Source of the DNA: DASPTT01 sp035623275
Lineage (GTDB): Bacteria > Actinomycetota > Acidimicrobiia > Acidimicrobiales > UBA8190
DNA length: 22,175 nt
NCBI GenBank assembly: GCA_035623275.1
Contig: DASPTT010000108.1
Coordinates: forward strand, 1-22,175
Reading direction: 5' to 3'
The position numbers were made by a program, and so were the translations under genes. This document shows positions 1 through 6,248 of the stretch, piece after piece. The notes beneath the pieces were generated by a model that saw only the letters and a program-made list of their open reading frames with translations, made no database searches and was not told where the DNA came from. The number at the start of each line of letters is the position of its first letter. The first letter of the stretch is position 1.

Positions 1-146
1 GTCTCCTCGTCCGTCTGTGCAATGGCCTCGGCCAATTGGGCGGCATCGTCCGGCAGGATGGGTCTGATCCGTACGCGTCGGCCGTCGATGAGCACCATGT
101 CCGAGACGAGCTCCGTTGGATACCCCGGCGGCGTGGTCGACTCCAT
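1..146 (-). CDS. GNAT-family N-acetyltransferase, N-terminal fragment (runs off the left edge)
   Basis: Reading the minus strand from an ATG at 146 gives 48 codons, open to the window edge. The product begins MESTTPPGYPTELVSDMVLI and continues with DGRRVRIRPILPDDAAQLAE. The pattern 'G-R-x-V-R-I-R-P-x-x-P-D-D-A-x-x-L' is the usual first beta strand and alpha helix of GNAT acetyltransferases, which move an acetyl group from acetyl-CoA to an amine. The acetyl-CoA binding motif lies beyond the window, so the substrate is unknown. A second in-frame ATG (17th residue) sits directly before the domain and could be the true start; no strong Shine-Dalgarno sequence precedes either. The gene lies downstream of the secreted-protein gene on the same strand, about 240 bases away. 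The family call is fairly good, but it rests on a short stretch. Confidence 0.6.
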   Translation of the reverse strand, partial: MESTTPPGYPTELVSDMVLIDGRRVRIRPILPDDAAQLAEAIAQTDEE

Positions 147-383
147 CGACCAGGATGCTGCCATGTGATATCCCCGGATGGCGAAGCGACCTGCCTGGCC
201 ATCCCGTCATGTGGCCATTCAAGGGTCTCCGCCATGCTCTGACGGCCGAATCGTCGTAGGCGGGCGCTCGAGGCGGTCGTGCGTGGCGGGCGTCACCGAC
301 ACGACCCACACCACCTCGCCCAGGATCTCGGTGGCCTGGCGCAGGGCCTCCGCGACGAGGACATACGACGGAGCGGCGGCTCG
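147..383 (-). other. Spacer with an unexplained coding-like open frame after the stop of the secreted-protein gene
   Basis: No gene with a proper start is seen here. Directly after the TGA of the secreted-protein gene (384-386), the same minus-strand frame stays open for 54 codons to a TGA at 219-221. Its codons are strongly G/C-ending, and it encodes a helix-like stretch including SYVLVAEALRQATEILGEVV. It has no ATG, and GTG occurs only midway. It could be the decayed remnant of another gene. It could also be a former C-terminal extension lost through a stop mutation, or chance openness in GC-rich DNA. Confidence 0.3.
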
Positions 384-1034
384 TCAGCTGTCGAACTGAA
401 CGTTGCTGGTGATCTGAACCCCGCCGGTGGGAGCGGTCGACACCGCGCTGGTGGCGGCCGGGCTGACCGTGCTTACCGCGGGTGACGTGGTGGTGACGTC
501 GGTCTGGAGGACAGTTATCACCTGGCCGAGGAGGGCATTGATATTCCCTTGGACCGCGGCGGGAGTCGATCCCACCAGGCTGAGAGCTCGCAGCTGGCAC
601 TCGATGCTGCCGAGCTGGGCCCACCCCGATGCCGACAGCTTCACACGGCCTTGGGCGGTGACGACGAACATGGCGGCAGAGGCCAAGTTCTGGTCATCAC
701 CGTTGCCCTTGTCGACCACTTTCGCCACGTCAGTCTCGTTCGGCGGGGTGGTGGTGAACGACACCAGGTCCACCTGGACGCTGACAGCCAGGGCGTCGCA
801 GCCCAGGCATCCGCGAGCCGACTCTGCGTAGACGTTGTTGACCAGGTCGCTGGGGCCGAATGCCGGTGCAACCTGCATGTTGACCATGTAGGCGTTGGGA
901 CGAAACCCCGGATAGGCGATCGCGAAAGCCCCGCCGTACACGGGTGTGGCACTCGCTGTACCTGCGCCCATTGCTACTACCGGGCCAACGGCGATGGCGA
1001 CGGCTAATGCGGTTTTGGCCACGAATCGCTTCAC
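384..1034 (-). CDS. Secreted protein with signal peptide and CxxC motif, function unknown
   Basis: This 216-residue protein is read from a GTG at 1034, chosen because a run of seven G (1038-1044) sits three bases upstream as the ribosome binding site and because a signal peptide starts exactly there. Residues 1-29 are a typical Sec signal (KRFVAK, a hydrophobic core, then ASA before TP). The mature part is rich in Ala, Val and Thr. It has Cys76 and Cys79 in a GCLGCDALAVSVQVDLVS stretch, a further Cys146, and a Thr/Ser/Val-rich tail. The frame stays open upstream to 1847, but that extension is only a shadow of the M50 gene. The gene starts 44 bases after the M50 stop, so both probably share a transcript. 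The family is not recognised with certainty. The pairing with the protease suggests a partner, substrate or immunity role, which is inference. Confidence 0.8.
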   Translation of the reverse strand: MKRFVAKTALAVAIAVGPVVAMGAGTASATPVYGGAFAIAYPGFRPNAYMVNMQVAPAFGPSDLVNNVYAESARGCLGCDALAVSVQVDLVSFTTTPPNETDVAKVVDKGNGDDQNLASAAMFVVTAQGRVKLSASGWAQLGSIECQLRALSLVGSTPAAVQGNINALLGQVITVLQTDVTTTSPAVSTVSPAATSAVSTAPTGGVQITSNVQFDS

Positions 1035-1037
1035 GAT

Positions 1038-1068
1038 CCCCCCCGATTCTGTGTGTATGTGTGTGTGT
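1038..1068 (-). promoter_or_regulatory. G7 ribosome binding site and CA-repeat leader of the secreted-protein gene
   Basis: On the minus strand, an imperfect CA dinucleotide tract (plus-strand GT repeat, 1051-1068) is followed by a run of seven G (plus-strand C at 1038-1044) three bases before the GTG start. The G-run is the only plausible ribosome binding site. Both tracts are prone to replication slippage, so their lengths could alter expression. That last point is inference. Confidence 0.4.
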
Positions 1069-1078
1069 TCTTCCTTGA

Positions 1079-2500
1079 TCAGTGAACTTGAGCAGCGGAC
1101 CAGGCCACGGGAATGGAGATAGCGCCGATCACCAACGACGCTCGGGCTAGGCGACGGATTCGGCGGCCTCTGGAACCCCCATGGTGTGGGGCAGATGTGT
1201 TGTTGGTGGCCAGACGCACGAGCCGCCAGGTGATGTAGACGACCCCATAGGCCATGGCGAACATGACGACGCATGTGAAAGCGATCCCGAGGACGGCCGT
1301 TGCGACCGTGGCCATCCCCTCTTGATGGGACAGAACACGGAGGTGGCCCAAGACGGCGTGCCACGACGCCATCACCAATGCGGGCAGAGCGAGCAGGGCG
1401 ACCACCATTTCGATTGGCAACACGATCATGGTGACCAGGCCCCAGCTCTTGACTAGCCGGCGTGACGACTTGGTCAATCGGGCGCCTCGGGGCCCCGACC
1501 ACTGGCCTCGGCGAAACGCGGAGCCGAAATACGAGAAGAGATCCGGCACACCGGCCAGGTCTGAGATCGCCCAGTACCCGTCGGAGCGCACAAAAGGCAT
1601 CATCTGCTCGATGATCTCGAGGACCATGGCCGCTATCACCAGGAGCAGGAGTGTGGACCCGGTGATCAGGTAGAACGGGAACAGCGCCACTGCATACACG
1701 GCGTTGAAGTACACCCCTCCGAGGTCCCCTCGGACCCGGCCCGAGCGCCCCAATCGGTAGCCGTCGGAGAGGTCGGTGAAGAATGCCGGGGTCGACACGT
1801 AGATGCCGACGCCCAGAGCGCCCGGAGTAGCCCCTCCATACCGACAACCCGAGGCATGGCCCATCTCATGCACGAAGATCGAACAAAGCATGAGTCCGAC
1901 CACCAACAGCAAGCTGGAGGGACGGTCGACGGCTCGATGGACCCCGGCGAGCAAGCGGCCGGAGGCAAAGGCATAGGTCTCGACACCCAGGAACAGTCCC
2001 GTCACGAGAACCACGATCGGCCCCCAGAACAGGAATCGCAGCGGTCGAGAAATGGCAGAGACCAGCCTGGCGGGTAGCAGGACCTTCTTGCAGCGAAGGG
2101 CGAGAACGAGGTCTGGACGCTGGTGTTTGCCCGACGTGGTCCCCACCAAGCCCGCAGGGACCAGCTTCTTGTCGATGAGGTAGTCGATGTCTTCGCCCGC
2201 GACGGGGCGGCCCCAAGCGGCCGTGACCTGATCCGCCACCTGGGCGGACGTCCGGACGCCATCGAGGTACGACAGGGTCAACGACAACAAGGGCGACAAC
2301 TCCACCCACTGGCCGTCGTCCCGTCTCGCCAGATAGGTCTCGTCAGTGCGGCCGGACCCCTGATAGCTGCCGATCAACTCGACAGCGCACGCCGGTGCAG
2401 CGCAGTCAGGACTAGCCGAGGGTGGAACCGCAGCGAGCCCGCTGTTCCGCCCTTCGACCCGAGTGCAGTTCCGTATTGCGCTGGCGAGGGCGATGTCCAT
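1079..2500 (-). CDS. M50-family membrane zinc metalloprotease with PqqD-like N-terminal region (peptide zinc metalloprotease type)
   Basis: From the ATG at 2500 the protein has 473 residues; a GTG at 2524 would add eight. I prefer the ATG because the GTG lies inside the 19-bp hairpin; neither start has a clear ribosome binding site. The N-terminal 120 residues are soluble. They include a winged-helix-like stretch (about 50-115, with SYLDGVRTSAQVADQV and YLIDKKLV) resembling PqqD-type peptide-binding domains. Several membrane segments follow. One carries the zinc site HEMGH (residues 211-215), and SDGYWAISDL about 90 residues later supplies the likely third ligand Asp, as in site-2-type M50 enzymes. 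Such proteases cut or export small peptides at the membrane. The 58-residue peptide gene lies immediately upstream and a secreted protein downstream, both on the same strand. This makes processing or secretion of that peptide the likely role (inference). Confidence 0.85.
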   Translation of the reverse strand: MDIALASAIRNCTRVEGRNSGLAAVPPSASPDCAAPACAVELIGSYQGSGRTDETYLARRDDGQWVELSPLLSLTLSYLDGVRTSAQVADQVTAAWGRPVAGEDIDYLIDKKLVPAGLVGTTSGKHQRPDLVLALRCKKVLLPARLVSAISRPLRFLFWGPIVVLVTGLFLGVETYAFASGRLLAGVHRAVDRPSSLLLVVGLMLCSIFVHEMGHASGCRYGGATPGALGVGIYVSTPAFFTDLSDGYRLGRSGRVRGDLGGVYFNAVYAVALFPFYLITGSTLLLLVIAAMVLEIIEQMMPFVRSDGYWAISDLAGVPDLFSYFGSAFRRGQWSGPRGARLTKSSRRLVKSWGLVTMIVLPIEMVVALLALPALVMASWHAVLGHLRVLSHQEGMATVATAVLGIAFTCVVMFAMAYGVVYITWRLVRLATNNTSAPHHGGSRGRRIRRLARASLVIGAISIPVAWSAAQVH

Positions 2501-2520
2501 TTTCGCGTTTGGTGAGATGT

Positions 2521-2564
2521 GCACAACGGGAACGGGAGAAGGCGGTCTCCCGTTCCCGTTGTGC
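2521..2564 (-). promoter_or_regulatory. Perfect 19-bp hairpin between the peptide gene and the protease gene
   Basis: Bases 2521-2539 and 2546-2564 are exact reverse complements with a six-base loop (2540-2545). The hairpin starts seven bases after the peptide gene's stop and ends just before the protease ATG. No T-run follows in the minus direction, so it is not a textbook intrinsic terminator. It more likely lowers read-through or protects the 3' end of the peptide message, giving many more peptide than protease transcripts. Such an arrangement is common downstream of peptide-precursor genes. Confidence 0.7.
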
Positions 2565-2571
2565 CAAGCAG

Positions 2572-2748
2572 TTACAGGTTGACGATGGCCGCGACTGCCA
2601 CGTTGGTGTCGCCTGAACCGCCAAGGTCAACGACGGTGGCGATGGCCGTTTGATGGATGGAGATCCCGCCACCACCGCGGTGCAGCGTCGCCCGCTCCGG
2701 CAGAAGCCTTACGTCCTGAGCATCGAGCTCAGCAGGGGACATGGACAT
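2572..2748 (-). CDS. 58-residue small peptide, putative precursor processed by the M50 protease
   Basis: A strong ribosome binding site, GAGGAGG (minus strand, 2759-2753), lies four bases before the ATG at 2748. A second ATG two codons on (2742) is less well spaced. The first half is leader-like and acidic (SPAELDAQDVRLLPERATL, residues 4-22). It ends in an LLPERATL motif that I recall, from memory only, from small actinobacterial peptides with LPxR-type motifs. Four Gly (25-28) separate it from a hydrophobic second half. That half has two matching nine-residue units, TAIATVVDL (34-42) and VAVAAIVNL (50-58), the second ending at the C-terminus. It has no Cys and no Lys. The hairpin and the M50 protease gene follow directly. 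A ribosomally made, protease-matured peptide is the best reading, but no tailoring enzyme is clear in the window. Confidence 0.75.
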   Translation of the reverse strand: MSMSPAELDAQDVRLLPERATLHRGGGGISIHQTAIATVVDLGGSGDTNVAVAAIVNL

Positions 2749-3246
2749 GAGTCCTCCTCATCCTTATAGGTAGGCGCGACCAATTGGCGCGGAAAGGAAA
2801 GGGGGAAAGGAGAACTGAGTTACTCCGTCTGCCCGTCCGACTTCACAATCCCCGACCGATGAGTCACTTCTCTGTTTTCGACCAATCCCCAAAAATCACC
2901 CAAATCGGTCAACTTATTCTTAAGGGATGGTTCGCCACGCGTCAAGGTGTGGCCTGAGAGTGATCGCGACAAACCATCGATCGACCCCGGAGACGCGCGA
3001 CCGATGGAGCGACCCCGATGCTCAGCGACGAACCGCCAAGGCGAATCACAACCGCGTAACCGCTCAACCCGGTGCCGAGCCGTAAGGATTGGTGGGTCCA
3101 GGCGATGGTGACACATGCGAATCTTGTCGCCCGCCACGCTGATGGGACCACCCTTGCGCCAGTTTGAAGGGACCGCCAACAGCCTTGAGCCAGTCGGACA
3201 AGTAGTCATCCACGGGTGCACTTCAGCAGCGCCTGATGAAGGGGAT
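2749..3246 (-). other. Non-coding leader/promoter region of the peptide operon
   Basis: About 500 bases separate the peptide gene from the end of the acyl-AMP ligase fusion. The 2820-2935 part is distinctly more A/T-rich than the rest of the window, as expected for a promoter region. A pyrimidine-rich tract on the minus strand (2795-2816) and a CCAATTGG palindrome (2780-2787) precede the ribosome binding site. A TATAAG (2768-2763) is too close to the ribosome binding site to be a convincing -10 box. Minus-strand open frames here (one ending at 2820) show no recognisable domain and mixed codon use, so I do not call a gene. Confidence 0.4.
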
Positions 3247-6081
3247 TCAGTCGAGCTCCGGCTCTCCCACGAGCTGACTGATCGACCGGCGCACCGCTTC
3301 GGCGAGCGCAGTACGGGCGGCAAAGTCCTCGCCACCGGGGAGCTGTGCCGCGCCGATCACCACTTCGACCGACGCTCGCCGTGGGAGAAGACTTCCCGGG
3401 CGCACCAGCTCTCGCGTGCCCCGGATGCCGACGGGGACCACTGGACACCCGGCCAGGGCGGCGACGGTGAAGGCGCCGAGGTGGAAGCGCCGCAGCCCGA
3501 CTCCGGCGGTCATCGAGCCCTCGGGGAATACGACCAGACGGTTCCCCTTGCGCACCTTCTCCACCAAGCGCGCCATGTCTCGCTCGCTCTCCTCCGGCTG
3601 GCCCCGGTGGACGAACACGCACCCGAGCCGGCGCAGGCACGTGCCGGCCAGGCGTTGGCGCTCGAAGTCGGTGCTCGACACGAACACCATCGGGTCGGGG
3701 ATGGCCAGGAGCAGCGCCAGCCCGTCCACGAAGCTCGGGTGGTTTGCGGCGAGGACGGCTGCCGAACTCCGCCCCGGCAACTCCCCGACGACCCGCAGCT
3801 CGATGCCGGCTGCAGCGGCCAAGACCCGCCCGGCCGCCCGGGTGAGCCGCCAGCGCGCCCGCGGCGGCAAGGGCAGGAGCAGGCAAAGCCACGTCCCCCC
3901 GCCGATCACCGCCACGAGGGCCCACACATAGGCCGCGTACAACAGCTCGTCGCCGCGGCGGGCGAGGTGGAGGACGGCGGGACCCAGGCCCGACCAGGCG
4001 AAGCGGCCCAGCTGCAGCACGACCGGCGCCGGGCGGCGCCCCAGCGTGCCGGCCAGATAGGCGTCGCGGGTGGCTGTCCGGCGGATCTTCCCGCTGGCCG
4101 TGCGCACGATGGACCCGGGGGACAAGAGGACCACTTCGTCGGGGGCGACCCCGAGGAGCTCCAACGAGCGGCGGGCCACGGCGGCTCGCAGGGCTTCTTC
4201 CCCCCCGGGGGTGTGCAGCTCGGTCTCGGCTGCCGCCACGAGCCGTTCAGTGCCACGAGCGGGATCGGCTACCCCGAAGACGGCCACGGCGTCGGGTCTC
4301 AGCCCAGGCAGCTCGGCCAGCGCTTGCTCGAGCTCCTCAGGGTGCAGGTTGCGCCCGGCCCGGATGACGATGTCTTTCACCCTGCCGGTGAGGAACAGCT
4401 CCCCGCCGGCCAGATACCCACTGTCACCGGTGTCGAGCCAGTCTCCGTCCCACAACGCGGCGGTGGCCGCCGGGTTGGCGAAGTAGCCGGTGGTGGCAGA
4501 CGGCCCCCGCAGCTCGACACGGCCCAGATGGCGCTCGGGCAGCGCGCGGCCCTCGTCGTCGGCCACCCGCACCTCGTAGCCGGGAAGTGGCACGCCGCAG
4601 CTGACCAGCGACAGGCCACCGGGATCGTCGGTTGCCACGGCAGTGGCCAGTCCCCGCTGCTCGAGGTCCGTCAGGCGGACCGTGTCGAGGCGCGGGGGAC
4701 GTCCGAGAGGGCTGAAGGTGACGCCCACGCCGACCTCGGCCAGCCCGTAGCTCGGGCAGAGGGCGTCGGGGCGGAAGCCGCAGGAGGCGAAGCGCTCGGC
4801 GAAGCGCGCACAGGTAGAAGGACTGACCGGCTCCGAGCCGCTGAAGGTCAGACGCCACGACGACAGGTCGAGTCCCTCGAGCTCGACGTCGCCCACACGC
4901 TCGACGCAGCTCTCGTAGGCGAAGTTGGGAGCCGCCGACAGCGTCCCCGTGTAGCGGGTCACGGTCTCTAGCCAGGTGGCGGGCCGGGCCAGGAACTCGA
5001 GAGGCGACATGAACACGCTCAGCATCCCGAAGTAGAGGCTCGCCGCGTGCCACGCCCCGATCAGGCCCATGTCGTGGTAGAGGGGGAGCCAGGAGACGAA
5101 GACATCCGTGCTGTTCACGTCGGCGGCCTCCCCCATGGCCCGGATGTTGGCAAGCAACTGGCGGTGGGTGAGCACCACACCTTTGGGATCGCCCGTGCTC
5201 CCGGACGTGTACTGGATGAGCGCGATGTCGTCGGCGCCCACCGTTGGCAGGGCCCGGGGCACGCCGCTCGTCGTCCGGCGCGTCGTGGGGGTGCGCACCG
5301 CCTTGAGGGTCGGCACCTGAGCGCGCAGGAGCCGGGCCGCCACCCGTGCCTCAGGGATGGTCACCAGCAGGCTGGCACCGGCGTTGTCGAGAAGCGCTGC
5401 CTGGCGGCGAAGATGCTCCTCGAGCACCGACAGTCGCGCCGGCGGGTAGATGGGCACGGGTACACCGCCGGCCATGAGCACCCCCATGGACACCACGAAG
5501 TACTCCCGGCAGGTGGGCAGCATGAGGGCCACGCGCTCGCCGGGCTCGAACCCCTCGGTCAGCATGCCCTGCGCATAGGCCCTGGCCTCGGATTCGAGGG
5601 TTCCGTAGGTCAGGTCCTCGGCCGTCGCCCCCCCATCGCCGAGCAGGCGCACCCCGACCAGATTCGGGTGGCGCTGAGCGTGAAAGCCCAGTGCCTCGAT
5701 CAGTGTGCCCGCCGATTCGGCCCATGGGGTCCCCGGGTCCCGGCGCTCCAGCTCAGCCGGCTGCTCGAACCGCATGCGTGCAGGGCCTGACTGCTCTGCT
5801 GCCCGCGCCGGGGCGCCGCTTGCTGCCAGCACCGCGTCCAGCCAGTCCGCCGGGGTCCGGGCTGTGGCCAGCACTCCGGCGGGGAGCCGCACCTCGAATG
5901 CCTGCTCCAAGCGGTCGTGCAGCTCGACCACGGCCAGGCTGTCGAGGCCGAACTCCCGGGGCAAGTCGCTCTGCCAAGTAAGCCGACTGAGGCCACCGAC
6001 CCCCAATTCGGCGAGGAGCACGCCAATTTCCTGCCAGACGCGCTCGGCTTCAGGGGAGCCAACCTCGCGCAGCTGGGCCAT
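3247..6081 (-). CDS. Fusion: acyl carrier domain - fatty-acyl-AMP ligase - PlsC-type acyltransferase
   Basis: 944 residues in three parts. Residues about 10-90 form a carrier domain with the phosphopantetheine serine in GLDSLAVVEL (Ser48). Residues about 125-690 form an ANL adenylating enzyme of the fatty-acyl-AMP ligase type. Its P-loop is YTSGSTGDPKGV (291-302), its hinge region is GRVKDIVIRAGRNLHPEEL, and its C-terminal catalytic Lys is in TASGKIRR. After a hydrophobic linker (ALVAVIGGGTWLCLLLPL), a PlsC domain has the NHxxxxD motif (ANHPSFVDG) and FPEGSM. The likely chemistry is activation of a fatty acid as acyl-AMP, loading onto the carrier, and transfer to a lysophospholipid or other acceptor at the membrane. 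The order resembles acyl-ACP synthetase/lysophospholipid acyltransferase fusions but with the carrier at the N-terminus. It is transcribed away from the ABC transporter genes. Any link to the peptide operon downstream on the same strand is only positional. Confidence 0.9.
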   Translation of the reverse strand: MAQLREVGSPEAERVWQEIGVLLAELGVGGLSRLTWQSDLPREFGLDSLAVVELHDRLEQAFEVRLPAGVLATARTPADWLDAVLAASGAPARAAEQSGPARMRFEQPAELERRDPGTPWAESAGTLIEALGFHAQRHPNLVGVRLLGDGGATAEDLTYGTLESEARAYAQGMLTEGFEPGERVALMLPTCREYFVVSMGVLMAGGVPVPIYPPARLSVLEEHLRRQAALLDNAGASLLVTIPEARVAARLLRAQVPTLKAVRTPTTRRTTSGVPRALPTVGADDIALIQYTSGSTGDPKGVVLTHRQLLANIRAMGEAADVNSTDVFVSWLPLYHDMGLIGAWHAASLYFGMLSVFMSPLEFLARPATWLETVTRYTGTLSAAPNFAYESCVERVGDVELEGLDLSSWRLTFSGSEPVSPSTCARFAERFASCGFRPDALCPSYGLAEVGVGVTFSPLGRPPRLDTVRLTDLEQRGLATAVATDDPGGLSLVSCGVPLPGYEVRVADDEGRALPERHLGRVELRGPSATTGYFANPAATAALWDGDWLDTGDSGYLAGGELFLTGRVKDIVIRAGRNLHPEELEQALAELPGLRPDAVAVFGVADPARGTERLVAAAETELHTPGGEEALRAAVARRSLELLGVAPDEVVLLSPGSIVRTASGKIRRTATRDAYLAGTLGRRPAPVVLQLGRFAWSGLGPAVLHLARRGDELLYAAYVWALVAVIGGGTWLCLLLPLPPRARWRLTRAAGRVLAAAAGIELRVVGELPGRSSAAVLAANHPSFVDGLALLLAIPDPMVFVSSTDFERQRLAGTCLRRLGCVFVHRGQPEESERDMARLVEKVRKGNRLVVFPEGSMTAGVGLRRFHLGAFTVAALAGCPVVPVGIRGTRELVRPGSLLPRRASVEVVIGAAQLPGGEDFAARTALAEAVRRSISQLVGEPELD

Positions 6082-6248
6082 GGCCCCAATGTCCCAAGAC
6101 GCCGCTCAGGGAACCAGAGTCGAAGGTCAATGGAGCCCGATGCCGAGCATGATCGTGGCCCGCCGGCTGGTCCTTTGGGACCTTTGCTCCTAGCCCGGAG
6201 GTTGGCGCCCTCGGACGCGAGCTTCGGGGTCGGCTGCGTCAGGCGATC
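6082..6248. promoter_or_regulatory. Divergent promoter region containing the damaged 5' end of the permease gene
   Basis: This 167-base stretch separates the minus-strand fusion gene from the plus-strand permease and must carry promoters for both; I see no clear -35/-10 pair. From 6153 onward the permease frame is already open and encodes VGALGRELRGRLRQAIVVAL, the expected cytoplasmic start of such permeases. No ATG, GTG or TTG occurs in that frame before 6249. Confidence 0.45.

Noticed and set aside
1035..1847. N-terminal extension of the secreted-protein frame
   Set aside because: It lies within the M50 gene in another frame. A signal peptide and ribosome binding site place the true start at 1034.
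1079..2748. Assignment of the peptide locus to the daptide or lanthipeptide class
   Set aside because: A membrane protease alone is not diagnostic; no decarboxylase, aminotransferase, methyltransferase or lanthionine enzyme is in the window, and the peptide has no Cys.
2763..2768. TATAAG as the -10 box of the peptide gene
   Set aside because: Transcription would start within the ribosome binding site, and no matching -35 box lies upstream.
2820..3335. 171-residue minus-strand open frame before the peptide gene
   Set aside because: Part overlaps the end of the fusion gene; the composition is mixed, the DNA is A/T-rich and no domain is recognisable.
3115..4971. 618-residue plus-strand open frame opposite the acyl-AMP ligase fusion
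   Set aside because: It is rich in Gln, Gly, Arg and Pro with no domain. The opposite strand encodes clear catalytic motifs, so this is an antisense shadow of GC-rich coding DNA.
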